The notes below the pieces were generated by a model. That model ran no database searches. It saw only the letters and a list, made by a program, of their open reading frames with translations, and had not been told where the DNA came from. DNA of 35,586 bases, from contig JADJBC010000013.1 in the NCBI GenBank assembly GCA_016703945.1, positions 1 through 35,586 on the forward strand, given 5' to 3'. This document shows, one piece after another, positions 1-9,812 of the stretch. The DNA comes from Candidatus Aalborgicola danicus. GTDB taxonomy: Bacteria > Pseudomonadota > Gammaproteobacteria > Burkholderiales > Burkholderiaceae_C. The number at the start of each line of letters is the position of its first letter. The stretch's first letter is position 1. The position numbers and the translations under genes were made by a program.

Positions 1-223
1 CACACCCTGCAACAACCCGCAGACCGCTGAATTACCCGTAGGTCCGAACCAGCGATGCCAATACCTGACACGGGTCGATCGCCCTTGACGCTGGCCCGGT
101 CGTTCACAGGCTTCTCAGGGGTGCGATACTTTGCCCCATGGTGTTGTGAAATTCTTGTCCTTTGTTTGCTTGGCGACGCTCAGGGCGGTAGGTCAAGGCC
201 CTGAACGGCAGCAACCATTGACA

Positions 224-1630
224 GTGACTGAACAACAGGCCCGCAGAATCACGCTGGTTCTGGTTTCTTGAGCAGAGCAAGGCAATGATGCGGCGGTCAA
301 CGTGATGCCAAAAAAGCAACCCGCGCACCACCACCCCACGAACTGCTGGGTTCCAAAAAGCACTTTTGCCGAGTTTTTGGCGCCCGATCGCAGTGGATTC
401 TGGAAACCATCAGCAAGCGTGCGCCCGATCGCGCCACTTGCGGTGCGGCCGCCTCGGTGGCGCGGTTTGCCGGACTGGAACGTCCGCGTCTTCACTGGTA
501 TTGGATTTGACGGACCTCTAGACAAGCCTCAGCATCCGGGACATATCAAACGTCGTTGAGTTGCCTCTGGCACTGCTGATGGTGTGGAACCCTGGCGTTT
601 CTGGCTGGTTTGTTGCGTCAAATGGGTCGCGCGTCTGTTCGTGCGTGACAGCAGTCACTCGGCCCCGTGACCGAACTGTTTGGCAAATTTGTCGCATCCG
701 AATCGCTCAGGTTTGCTGGAAGCGGCAGATACCGTGGCTAGACACGTTCAAGCACGACTGGAGCCGACCTGTGCGGCCCCATCAACACGGTCCGTCCCAA
801 AGTGGCGGCGAACCCGGGCGTCGATGTTTTTCACCTCGGCGCATTGGCGCATCTGATCTATCGCGCCGCCTTCGACCACCACTACACGGCTGGCTGGAAG
901 ACCACCCTGACTAGCCCGATCGACGCCGGTTCGGTACACACCCACTATCAGCTGGGTGCATGGCCCGGCTCGCTTCTAGTTAGTCTGCCAATACCAGACG
1001 CTCGGCACATCGAAGCTTGCGCATGCCGCCCGTCTTGGAAGTAGAAGTTGCAGAGAAATGGATCTGGCTCTACTCGTCCTGTTTGGCTGGGGCGTACATT
1101 AATGCCCGATGTTCTTGGTCATAGAATGCTGTCGGTGAGCTGGCGAAAAGGTTGATGACTTTGCTTTGCCCATGACGGCTTACTTCACCACACTGCGCGC
1201 AGTTTGGCGCGGCAACGCATCGGTGTTTCCAGTGGTGCGTTCCCGCATGAGTTGTCACCCGCGTTGCGCGCCAACCTGGGCGCGATGCTCCAGCGCGTCC
1301 ATGGACTGGCGGTGGACATCACCATCGATCAGCCGGTCTTCTCATGGAACTTGACGCCACAGACTGGAAGAACCCCTGTCAAGCCAAACGGTTCGTTGCT
1401 GTCATGGTGATCGCAACCCTGGCAGCGACCGCAGAGACACGCGCGGGGCGCGTTACAGGCTGCGAAAGGCCATCAAGCGGCACCCGATTGTTGCCATGCG
1501 TGGACACGGGGGCATACCGCCGAGGATCCTGATCGCTTTCGGCAGCGCTGCAAACCAATGGCGCCAAACCCTGGGCAAATGAAGTTCACCCCTTGTTTCT
1601 GGATCTGCACAAGGCCTGACGATGACCTGA
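224..1630 (+). pseudogene. Decayed DUF2868 membrane protein gene
   Basis: No open frame spans this stretch, but short segments in all three plus-strand frames line up in order with the DUF2868 integral membrane family. Near 224 a GTG opens a segment reading VTEQQARRITLV, like the family's N-terminus. Around 530-600 a segment reads LPLALLMVWN. Around 890-1010 AGWKTTLTSP, VHTHYQLGAWPGSLL and LPIPDARHIEA match the conserved block that normally reads like AGWESTFLD...VH.LL..LGP.S.LTGI.LPD. Stops and frame changes separate every block, so no functional protein can be made. In relatives DUF2868 genes sit directly before a DUF3482 GTPase gene, and a relic of that gene follows here. The family has no firm function. 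The alignment is from memory of the family pattern, so the ends are approximate. Confidence 0.6.
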
Positions 1631-1789
1631 AACCACTGAGACAGACTCAACCATGCCAGCCTATGACCAACCACTGGGCCGCAGATTGGCATCTTCTAGG
1701 TGGCGCGCACCAACGTAGGAGACCCTGCTGCACGCTGCCGGGTCAGGACGTTGGCGAGGTAGACGACGCGCCAGATGTATCCAGTCCAC

Positions 1790-3150
1790 CATGGCCTACG
1801 ACTCATCGTTGACCCAACCCACTGGCGCATTGCGTTTGTGGGATACACTGGTTTCGGTGACAGCTTTCGCCTTGCCAAACGCGGCTCAGCCAGGAACATC
1901 GCTGGATCGCATGGGGTGCGTGAAATTTGGGATCGGGTCTTCAATCGAAAACTTTGGCAGTGCCAGCGACTGGCGCTCGTTGCGCCCGTGCCAACGTGAT
2001 TCTGTACCCGGTGAACCTGCAAGAGCGACCGTTTGAGGCTGTGTATGTGGCGCCGGAACTTCAGGTGTTGGCCTGGGTGGGAAAGCCGGTATTGGCCATT
2101 CTCAACCAGGGCGCAGGTCCACTCGGTGAAGCGCCGCATGCCGAGCGAGCGATGGAGTGGCGCAACCACCTGTCGGGCTTCCCCGTCATCAGTGGCATCA
2201 CAAACCTGGACGCCTACACCCCGGTGCGGGGGGCAGGAGGTGTCGCTATTCAACCAAATCGGACAGGTATTACCTGAAAAGGAGCGCGACGGCTACCTGA
2301 AATTGGCGGCCGCTTTGGGGAAAACCTACGCTGATCGTTTTGATGAATCCGTGGCGGCCATAACGGACTATCTGATGCACCTGGCCAGCGACAAGATGGA
2401 GCTTGAGGCCGGTATTTTGACGGCGTGAAAGACATCTGGGGCAGCTTGCGAAAGTCCATGTCCTGGGGCAAACCCAACAGTTTGAGTCCACTTGAATCGG
2501 CGATGCAGGGTTTGGCGCAGCGCTGCGCTGAAGAAAGCAAGGCCGTGACCGACAAGCTGATTGCCATCAACCGCCTGGATGGTGGCCACAGCAGAAATCA
2601 TGAACATCGCCAACGCAAAAACTGGTGACTGACAAACCCATGGACGGCGGTTCCGTGGCCGTTTTCGGTGGCGTGATGTCCGGCGTCTTGACCGGCCTGG
2701 CCGCTGATCTGCTGGCTGGCGGGTTGACACTGGGCACCGGCGCGTTGGTTGGAGGGGGTTCTGGGTGCTACCGGGGGGCGCTTAGGCTAAGGGCTACAAC
2801 GTCGGAACCCACAAAGACAAAAAGTGGTTGGCTGGAGCCCGGACGCTTTGACTGAGGCCTTTGAAAAGTCGCTGATGCTGTACCTCGCCGTCGCACACTT
2901 CGGACGTGGTCAGGGCCAGTGGCGTCCCGGAGCAAAGAACCCAAGGTCTGGAGCACCGCTGTTGAAAGCCACCGTCAGCCGTTACCAGGGCGACTGCAAC
3001 CCCTGTGGCAGGGCATGGGCTCCAACCAAAAACCGCCAGTGCGCAGGCCGACTGCCTGCTATTGGTCCGCACCATCCGGGACGTGCTGTTGGATATTCAC
3101 CCGGAATCCAATGCCTTGCATCTTGAAAATATCGGGGCACCAACGCAAGT
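1790..3150 (+). pseudogene. Decayed DUF3482 (Era-like GTPase) gene
   Basis: A broken relative of the DUF3482 GTP-binding proteins that accompany DUF2868 genes. Near 1815-1870 a segment reads RIAFVGYTGFGDSFRL where the P-loop should be; the GK[ST] residues are gone. From about 1995 the order is familiar: VILYPVNLQER, LAWVGKPVLAILNQ, EWRNHLSGF (2040-2190), then DGYLKLAAALGKTYADRFDE (about 2285-2350). A glycine-rich hydrophobic segment follows (VFGGVMSGVLTGLAADLLAG, 2660-2720), then LMLYLAVAHFGRGQGQW (2872-2925) and a C-terminal piece RTIRDVLLDIHPE near 3075. At least five frame changes and internal stops are needed to join these. It ends facing the membrane protein gene on the other strand, almost touching it. 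The order of motifs makes the assignment firm; the ends are approximate. Confidence 0.75.
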
Positions 3151-3154
3151 AGCC

Positions 3155-3982
3155 TTATTCCGCCCTGCCGGGCAACAAACGCAGTTGCTCTACGCCAAGC
3201 CGCGCTATTCCCAACAAGGCCCATACCAACAACAGCGGCAGCAACAAAGTCTGTAGCAGGAAGACCACCATCAGGTTGACGATGTTTTCGGTCGACTGCT
3301 CCACCGCCTGCTTCATCTTGGTATAGCGATCTTTCACTTCCTGCAGGCTTGGGATCCAGTTAGGCAATTTGGGAAGCCATGATTTGTCGTCACTCGCTTG
3401 CGGTTCCGGGGCTTTCGTTTTGCTGGCCTCTGCATTGGTGGCATCAATCGCGCTCTGGGCCGCGGTGTAGTTCGCGTCCAGAAATTTCTGCGAAAGCGCG
3501 TCAGTAGCCAACAGGGCCACCGGTATGGCGAAGCGCAGCATCACCATCACCACAAACGCCACCGACAACCACCTCGGCGCAAACCCCCGACGGACCTGAG
3601 ACCCGGCCCACGCCAACGCCACCACAGTCAATGCACCAGAGACCACCCAGTAGCCGCTGATGCTGATCAAAACCTTTTGCTGCCGAACGCCACGCATGCC
3701 AACAGCATCAGGTCGGCAAAGTGTTTCACCAACTCGTTCACCGGCGCCAGCAATTGCCCGGGTGACAGGGTGACCCCAATGCCTGCTGGCTGGATGTCCA
3801 CCTGCGCAGCCTGAACCACCGACAGCAACCCATTGAGGGTGCGCGGAGGCAAAGCTCACCAACGCCCTCTTAAGGCCAGCATCCACCTGGGCCATGGCCG
3901 GCGCATCCATGGGCGCAACCCACGAACAGACCAGCACCGCCAACAGGCCAAGGATCAGGAGTATGTGGCGGGCAATTTTCAT
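3155..3982 (-). CDS. Conserved membrane protein with compensated frameshift
   Basis: The start at 3982 (MKIARHILLILG) is chosen over the longer frame because AAGGAA lies about 8 bases upstream and a signal-like hydrophobic stretch follows at once. The protein has an N-terminal hydrophobic segment, central membrane segments (ISGYWVVSGALTVVALAWAG and LSVAFVVMVMLRFAIPVALL), a polar stretch rich in Ala, Lys and Pro, and a C-terminal hydrophobic stretch around VVFLLQTLLLPLLLVWALLG. Between about 3680 and 3846 the plausible protein lies in another frame (LNGLLSVVQAAQVDIQPAGI, then LLAPVNELVKHFADLMLLAC). The annotated frame stays open there but encodes an unlikely Gly/His/Arg-rich string. Two opposite indels would explain this. 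I know the family only as a conserved hypothetical membrane protein and assign no function. Confidence 0.6.
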   Translation of the reverse strand: MKIARHILLILGLLAVLVCSWVAPMDAPAMAQVDAGLKRALVSFASAHPQWVAVGGSGCAGGHPASRHWGHPVTRAIAGAGERVGETLCRPDAVGMRGVRQQKVLISISGYWVVSGALTVVALAWAGSQVRRGFAPRWLSVAFVVMVMLRFAIPVALLATDALSQKFLDANYTAAQSAIDATNAEASKTKAPEPQASDDKSWLPKLPNWIPSLQEVKDRYTKMKQAVEQSTENIVNLMVVFLLQTLLLPLLLVWALLGIARLGVEQLRLLPGRAE

Positions 3983-4073
3983 GGACGGTTCCTTGAGCTC
4001 ATGCAGGGATGATCGAAACGGCCAGAGGGTTGGCAACGGCACAGTACTCGCGCCCGCAGCAGCAAGGAAACAT

Positions 4074-4130
4074 GCTACAAAAACAAGAGCTGCTTACGCA
4101 TATTCTACGAGGGCTGGAGCCCTATTTGGC
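4074..4130. repeat. Dispersed ~57-bp intergenic repeat, copy 1
   Basis: This copy begins GCTACAAAAACAAGAGCTG and ends CCTATTTGGC. It lies between the start of the membrane protein gene and the end of the cupin gene. The other copies are at 9504, 27255, 28770, 32211 and 34406, all with the core TACGCATATTCCACGAGGGCT or a close variant and all in the same orientation. I recall such elements as common between genes in Comamonadaceae; their role is not known to me. Confidence 0.85.
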
Positions 4131-4179
4131 ACATAAAATTTAGTCGATGCGAACCCCAACAAGTGCCACGACCCCACTC

Positions 4180-4656
4180 TCACCCGTGTTTGTCGGCCAC
4201 CGGTTTTGGCTGCACCGACCAGGTCGCCGGCTCATCGTCTTTGTCGGCTTCGGCCGCCGCCGCCGTCGCGTGCACCTTGCCGGGCGAGTGGTGGGCGGGT
4301 GCATAGATCGTATAGACCTGCATGGGCTCCGTCCCGATATTGGTAATGTTGTGCCAAGTACCCGCCGGAACGAGGACGCACCAACCATCTGAAACATCCT
4401 TTTCAAACGTCAGCTTGTCCTTCGTGGCTCCCATCTGCACTCGGCCCTGCCAGCGTCGAGGCGCAGGAACTGATCTGTCTCGGGATGCGCTTCAAGACCA
4501 ATGTCGCCGCCCACGGGAATGGACATCAGTGTGACTTGCAAATAGCGCCCGCTCCAGGCGACGGAACGGTAATTTGTATTTGCCTTTGTCGCTCTCAATG
4601 TCGAATGATTGCGGTTGTGGTCCGATGTCTTTGACCGTTTCAGTAGTGCTGCCCAT
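4180..4656 (-). pseudogene. Cupin-domain protein gene, frameshifted
   Basis: Three consecutive frames together give one small cupin of about 155 residues. It starts at 4656 (MGSTTETVKDIG) with GGGAG about 8 bases upstream. The frame changes near 4585, giving YRSVAWSGRYLQVTLMSIPV, GGDIGLEAHPETDQFLRLD. It changes again near 4450 into VQMGATKDKLTFEKDVSDGW, VLVPAGTWHNITNIG, VYTIYAPAHHSPGKVHAT. The two cupin motifs are visible: G(X)5HXH-like GGDIGLEAHPE with the later Glu, and PAGTWHN. This resembles the mannose-6-phosphate-isomerase-like single-domain cupins that end in a charged tail; substrate unknown. Both indels are single-base, so an assembly error would restore a normal gene. Confidence 0.75.
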
Positions 4657-4783
4657 GTCTTGCTCCCGAGAGAATTAGCCGAATCACGCGTCGACGCGCT
4701 GCAACAGCAACGCATTCCCACCGTAGTTCAACGTTCACGCCAGGTCTGTTCGTCGCCGCACACACTTGATAGGGACTGCGGGG

Positions 4784-6926
4784 CTATGCGGCAATGTCCG
4801 GGGAGAAAACCAACGCCATGTCCAGCACCTCCAAAAACTCGGTGATCTTGAAAGGTTTGGTCAGGTAGCGAAAGAATCCAGCAGAAAGGCCGTTGACAAC
4901 ATCCATCGGCATGGCATTGGCGCTGACCGCAACCGCCGGAATGTGACACGTTGCAGGGTCCTGGCGCAAGATCTTCAATGTCTCCATACCGCTGATGCCA
5001 GGGAGATTGATATCCATGAGGATCACATTGGGGCGGTGGCGACGCGCCAATTCAATGCCCTGCGCACCATCGTGGGCAAGAAGCAGCCTAAGGTTGGGAC
5101 GATCGGCCAGAATCTGCTCCACCAGTTGTGCATTGGCAGGGTTGTCTTCCACATACAAAATAGTCAATGTTGCCTCTTCCGCGAGATTCTTCAATGGACT
5201 CGCGACCACAGGTCCTTGTTTGGCGTCCATTGCGTGAGGCACCTCTTGCGCCGCACTCAGTTCAACCCAAAACACGCTGCCGACCCCTACTTCGCTTTGA
5301 GCTCCGACAGTGCCCCCCATCAACTCGGTGAGCCGCTTTGTTACGACTAGGCCAATGCCTGTGCCTTCGGTGGTGGTCCCCTCTTGTCCGAGTCGATTGA
5401 ACGGTTGAAAAAGCTGTGCTACTTTCTCGGGCGACAAGCCCACGCCGGTATCCTGAACACTGATGCGCAACATCTTCTTGGGACCCGTGCTCACCATGAC
5501 ATCCACCGTTCCGTTGGCGCGGTTGTACTTGATGGCGTTGGACAGCAAGTTGACGATGACCTGCTTCACCGGATCGGATCTGCAATCACGAGAAATGGAC
5601 TGGTGAAACTTGGGAAGTTGACTTTGATTCCCTTGACCTCTGCCTGCTGGGCAACCATGTCTTGACAATCGACCAGCACTTGAGCCAGCGACAAAGGCTC
5701 CAAGGACAGGCGGGTTTGCCCGACTCGATCAAAGGCCAGATCCAGGATTTCGTTGATCGGTGTCAGCAAATACCAGCCGCCGCGCGAAATCATGTCGATG
5801 CTTCTTTGTTGCCTTGGCGTGGGCGAAGGCGCACCTGCCTCCAGCAATTGGGCAAAGCCCAGTATGGAGTTCAGTGGTGAGCGCAACTCATGGCTCATAC
5901 CGGACAGAAAGTCCGACTTGGCAAGATTGGCCTTCTCGGCAATGGCTGTGAGTCGTTGCAGTTCCAAATTTTTGTCTTGGAGCAACTGATCCAGCCTTCT
6001 TCGTTCGCTGATATCGATGTTGATGCTAACGAAGTGGGTCCAATACGCCCTGTTCGTCAAAGACCGCGAAACGGCTAGCGCATTCCAGAAACTGCTGCCA
6101 TCTTTACGGTAGTTGATGATTTCGCAGGAGAATTGCCGTTGTTCCTCAATCGCCTTAAGAGGAAGGCCGCGATGGTCACCGGGTCAGTAAGGGGCCCATT
6201 CAAGCGAACACAATCGAAGCCCAATAGTTCCGACTCTAAATAGCCTGTCATCGTCAGGAACGCCTGGTTGGCAGAAATCACGCGAAGTTCAGGGGTAGTT
6301 ATGACCACCCCCTGCAAGATGGCTTTGATGGCGGTGTCACTCACGCGCAGTCGATCTTCTGCCACTTTGCGCTTGTCAATATTGATCAACACCATCCGTT
6401 GGATGTCGTGATGTTCTGGCTCTAGCGAAAGAGTAGCCTGCAAACTAGCCCAAAAGATCGCCCCATCGTGGTCAATCAAACGCAATTCGCAAGATTGGGG
6501 CTGTCCCGTTGCCGCCAGTTTCTTGCGGTGCAGGTAATAGGTGTCTTGGTCAGGCGGATAGATGAACTGCCGCACGGACCGCCCGATCAGTTTGTCGCGA
6601 GTCAGGCCCAACAGAGTACAGACGGTGAGATTGACCTCCAGAATATGTTCTGTTTCGCTGATCGTGCAATAGCCCACGGGCGCAAGGTCGTACAGGTCAA
6701 AATAGAGACTGCGTGCGGCGTCCAGTTCGGCCTGTGTTCGGCGCAAGACCTCATTTTGCATTTCCAGTTGTACCTGGTGCACACGAAGGTTGTGAATCAG
6801 TTGTTGCGATCCGGCTGGGTCAACAACCTCGCGTCGCTCCAGCTTTTCAGCGATGGCGATGCGGCCTTCCGCCAATCGCCTGAGCACGGATTCGGTGGCC
6901 ATGCTTTGGTTCATTTCGTTGACCAT
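4784..6926 (-). pseudogene. PAS hybrid sensor histidine kinase, frameshifted
   Basis: Three successive frames make one hybrid kinase of about 710 residues. N-terminus: a coiled segment LRVHQVQLEMQNEVLRRTQA and a PAS domain (LYDLAPVGYCTISETEHILE). A second PAS domain follows (VISANQAFLTMTGY), with a frame change near 6160 and a short out-of-frame stretch near 6030-6070. Then come an ISERRRL linker, a coiled coil and an H-box SDFLSGMSHELRSPLNSILG. After another change near 5578 the ATPase domain shows the N-box VNLLSNAIKYN, G1 DTGVGL and G2 GTGIGL. A C-terminal receiver domain has ILYVEDN, the phospho-acceptor in ILMDINLPGISG and KPF. It would be a soluble sensor. It is divergent from the cyclase at 7530 and shares that protein's N-terminal design. 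Function is lost if the indels are real. Confidence 0.85.
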
Positions 6927-7529
6927 CTTGACCGTCCATGGGTAGGTAGTCGACTTCGACTATTCGTTCTCGTCAGGCCTACTGGTCAGACATCTCTTGT
7001 CTGGGCAGCCCGAAAGAAACCTTGACTCGGCCCTGCACTATTGCTCAGTAGTGGCGGGGGACTACCCCAACATGAATGGACGATCAGGTTCTCGGTGACA
7101 ACGAACTCCAAGGCAAGCAACCGAACCCACGATCCATTTTCAGAGCGTTTCAGTACTGGTATGGAACCACGCCCCTGTGCAGGTAACTCTATGCGCCTGA
7201 ATAAAAACAAGCTTGATATGGGTCAAAAGATTTCGAATAGTGGATTGACACCCCGAAACAGAGGCCGACGAACACATGGTCGTCCCGCACAGATGAGTAT
7301 GACTCCAAAGCACCGTTCTACTCTGCCTCCGAGTGTTAGGTCCCGCACATACGCCAACGTTGCACTGTACCTAGACTAGCGTTCAAACGGCGCGGATAAT
7401 CGTCAGCTGATCCGATCGTGCCCCGGAGCTGGAAAGGCCCACCATGACAGTCGCACTCGCGCAGCCGCCCTCGCGTTGCCAACCAGAGGCTGCTTTGTCC
7501 CGAAGTACTTCGCCTGTCGGCTCACGGCG
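6927..7529. other. Divergent intergenic region
   Basis: This ~600-base stretch separates the histidine kinase (leftward) from the GGDEF protein (rightward). It should hold both promoters. I see no convincing gene, terminator or clear -35/-10 pair. Open frames here are short and unlike known proteins. A longer frame reaches back to 7476 from the cyclase, but its extra residues do not resemble the family. Confidence 0.5.
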
Positions 7530-9047
7530 ATGATTCACACTGACTTTGCCGAGCTGAGCGATGCCACGTTGTTACGTCAACGGGCAGAAGCCATCTTCCA
7601 TGAATATCCTGAGCAAGCACCAGTTCTTGCAAAAGGTGCTCAAACGCCACAGAAACTTCGCGACCTGGGCGTGCACCAAATCGAACTGGAACTGCAAAAC
7701 GAAGAACTGCACACCCTGCGACTTGCGCTCGAAGCATCGCGGTCCCGCTACCTGGATTTGTATGACATGGCCCCCGTAGGCTATTGCACATTGGACACCC
7801 ATGGTTTGATCTTGAGGGGCAACTTGAAGGCCGCGGCTCTGCTGGGCTTGCCCCGCGCCGCGCTGCTGCAGCGACCCTTCTCCAACTTCATCTTTGCAGA
7901 GGATCGTTGCCAATACACCCAGTTGCACGACCGCCTACTGGCAACACGGCAACCCCAGGATTGCGATTTGCGTATGCTGGACGGGAACGGCTTGACGTTC
8001 TGGACCCATTTGGCAACTACTTTTGCCGAGTCGGAAGATGGTGCGGCGGTCTTGCGCGTGGTGGTGACCGATATATCCTGCCGCAAGCAAGCGGAATCCG
8101 AGCTGCGGCGTGCGGCCAGTGTGTTCACGCACTCGGGGGAGGGCATCATGATCACCTCCACCGACGGCAAGATCATCGATGTCAACGAGGCTTTCTGCCG
8201 CATCACTGGCTACAGCCGGCAGGAAGTTCTGGAAAAACCCCCAGAACTGCTCAAGTCCGGGTCACAGGATGACAATTTTTACCGGGGTCTTTGGGACGCT
8301 TTGGCCGCGACCGGGCGATGGTGCGGAGAAGTGTGGAACCGGCGCAAGAGCGGCGAGATGTACGCCGCATTGCTCAACGTCAGCACAGTACAGGATGGGC
8401 AAGGCAACACGTTGCAGTATGTGGCCCTGTTCTCCGACATCACCGCCATCAAGGACCACCAAAGCCACCTGGAGCACCTCGCCCATTTTGACGCGCTAAC
8501 CAATTTGCCCAACCGCCTGCTGCTGGCCGATCGGTTGCAACAGGCTATGGCGCACGCGCGACGGCGCGGCCAACTTCTGGCGGTGGCCTATCTGGACCTC
8601 GATGGGTTCAAAGATGTCAACGACCGATACGGGCACGACGTCGGAGACCACATGCTCGTTCATCTGGCCACAACCATGAAAGACACCTTGCGAGTCGGCG
8701 ACACGCTGGCCCGGATCGGTGGTGACGAGTTCGTGGCGGTGCTGGTCGATCTGGATGGCATCGAGAGTTGCGGGCCGATGCTGAAGCGGCTTTTGGAATC
8801 CGCGGCCGTGCCTGTAGCAATGGGCGGCATTGTGCTGAGATGTTCAATCAGTATTGGTGTCACGTTCTTCCCGCAGACCGACAAAATGGAGGCTGAACAA
8901 CTTTTGCGCCAGGCCGACCAGGCCATGTACCAGGCCAAGCTGTTGGGCAAAAACTGCTACCAGGTCTTTGATTCCGGGCACGACAGTCGCCCAGGTGCTC
9001 GCCACCAAAGCCTTGAGGGTATGCGCGAGCAAATTCCTTTACTCTGA
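7530..9047 (+). CDS. PAS-PAS diguanylate cyclase (GGDEF), EAL part missing
   Basis: An intact 505-residue protein, predicted to make cyclic di-GMP from two GTP. Start at 7530 (MIHTDFAELSD), because homology-like sequence begins there; no strong ribosome site is visible. Order: coiled segment LRDLGVHQIELELQNEELHT, PAS 1 (LYDMAPVGYCTLDTHG), PAS 2 (DGKIIDVNEAFCRITGYS), a PAC-like linker, then GGDEF. The catalytic motif GGDEF is at residues 397-401. The inhibitory RxxD site is intact five residues before it (R388, D391), so product inhibition is likely. No membrane segment or signal peptide. The tail ARHQSLEGMRE resembles the start of the linker that joins GGDEF to EAL in dual-domain proteins, but the frame stops within a few residues and no EAL follows. 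It was probably once a GGDEF-EAL protein. Confidence 0.88.
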   Translation: MIHTDFAELSDATLLRQRAEAIFHEYPEQAPVLAKGAQTPQKLRDLGVHQIELELQNEELHTLRLALEASRSRYLDLYDMAPVGYCTLDTHGLILRGNLKAAALLGLPRAALLQRPFSNFIFAEDRCQYTQLHDRLLATRQPQDCDLRMLDGNGLTFWTHLATTFAESEDGAAVLRVVVTDISCRKQAESELRRAASVFTHSGEGIMITSTDGKIIDVNEAFCRITGYSRQEVLEKPPELLKSGSQDDNFYRGLWDALAATGRWCGEVWNRRKSGEMYAALLNVSTVQDGQGNTLQYVALFSDITAIKDHQSHLEHLAHFDALTNLPNRLLLADRLQQAMAHARRRGQLLAVAYLDLDGFKDVNDRYGHDVGDHMLVHLATTMKDTLRVGDTLARIGGDEFVAVLVDLDGIESCGPMLKRLLESAAVPVAMGGIVLRCSISIGVTFFPQTDKMEAEQLLRQADQAMYQAKLLGKNCYQVFDSGHDSRPGARHQSLEGMREQIPLL

Positions 9048-9064
9048 TCGAAGGCCACGCGATA

Positions 9065-9489
9065 CCTGCTGCCCGCTATCAAGGGCGACGCCGCTCTGCC
9101 TGAGGATTCCGCTGGACGGGCCAAACTGGCTCAGGCCGTACGGCGATTGGATGCCGTTGGCACGTACGAATCACAACAGCCAACTCCGCAAGCCGAAGCC
9201 CTGTCAAAGCGCACCTTCGTTCTGGAACCGAACGACTGGCGGTTTAGCGAATTCGCGCTGGCGCTTTCAGGCCCTGATCCCAGTTTTCGACTCGAACAAG
9301 CCGCTCGAAGGTCCCATGGCGTTGCGTGGGCGGTGGATCAATGGGGACACCTTCCGGACGGACGCTCAACAATTGGAGGGTTCCATCGTCGCGGAATGGA
9401 CTGCAGAATTTGCCGGCGAGGAATTGAAACCATCCTATGTGGACGGAGACGGCCGCACATTCAAGACGCGGGGCACTCCGAAAGAGTGA
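9065..9489 (+). pseudogene. C-terminal relic of a beta-lactamase-like serine hydrolase
   Basis: Just after the cyclase stop a headless segment reads YLLPAIKGDAALPEDSAGRA, then a TFVLEPND block. After a frame change near 9300 it reads PMALRGRWINGDTFRTDAQQ, IVAEWTAEFAGEEL, and stops at 9489. This order resembles the C-terminal beta-rich part of class C beta-lactamase-related serine hydrolases (LLPAM...LPxD.A..L, a Y.F.PN strand, then GRWxxxDTF.L..Q). The catalytic SxxK and YxN regions are absent, so only the tail remains. It abuts the point where the cyclase loses its EAL domain, which suggests one rearrangement joined the two. Identification rests on pattern memory and is moderate. Confidence 0.45.
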
Positions 9490-9503
9490 CAGGCATGGCA
9501 ACT

Positions 9504-9560
9504 GCTACAAAAATATGAGCTGCTTACGCACATTCCACGAGGGCTAGAGGCCTATTTGGC
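9504..9560. repeat. Dispersed ~57-bp intergenic repeat, copy 2
   Basis: Runs from GCTACAAAAATATGAGCTG to GAGGCCTATTTGGC. It is the copy closest to the apparent consensus. A short shared flank (CCCATGGAACCTGCGGCAGTC near 9586-9606) follows, as it also does after the copy at 28770. Confidence 0.9.
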
Positions 9561-9627
9561 ACCACAATTTTCGGCCGCTGCACCCCCATGGAACCTGCGG
9601 CAGTCTCCAAACGGAAAACTTCGCTCT

Positions 9628-9690
9628 TCATCCCCCCTGGGTGGTACATCCCTCACCTGGAACTGCAGGTCCTCTGCATGTTCAGCAGCC
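9628..9690 (-). pseudogene. 3' tail relic of the small MPYYIYRV-type gene
   Basis: The reverse strand reads EHAEDLQFQVRDVPPRGDE and a stop. This matches the last residues of the small conserved gene at 32339-32554 (ELHAQDLLCQVRDAPPRGDE). No upstream part of that gene is present; the sequence turns into an antitoxin relic on the other strand. A third tail lies at 27342. In all three places the tail sits next to the ~57-bp repeat. Confidence 0.6.
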
Positions 9691-9805
9691 GGCCATCGCC
9701 AAAATGGGAAAACGGACCGACATGTATTTGTCCACTTTGCGCAGTCACATTGAAGCCATGGGCGGTCAGCTCGAAATGGTCGCACGCTTCCCGAACGATG
9801 CTGTC
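9674..9805 (+). pseudogene. C-terminal relic of an XRE (HigA-like) antitoxin
   Basis: The segment reads LHVQQPAIAKMGKRTDMYLS, then TLRSHIEAMGGQLEMVARFP. This is the recognition helix and C-terminal end of XRE-family antitoxins such as HigA, which typically read like V.Q.AVSK.E.RTDMYLSTLR.YIEAMGG.LE..A.FP. The first helices and any start codon are missing, and no toxin gene is next to it. A shorter relic of the same family lies at 23469-23522. Confidence 0.7.
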
Positions 9806-9812
9806 CCACCCG

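Noticed and set aside
9147..9300. The segment KRTFVLEPNDW as a TacA-type antitoxin
   Set aside because: The upstream LLPAIKGDAALPED and downstream GRWINGDTF blocks fit a serine-hydrolase tail better, and no acetyltransferase toxin is present.
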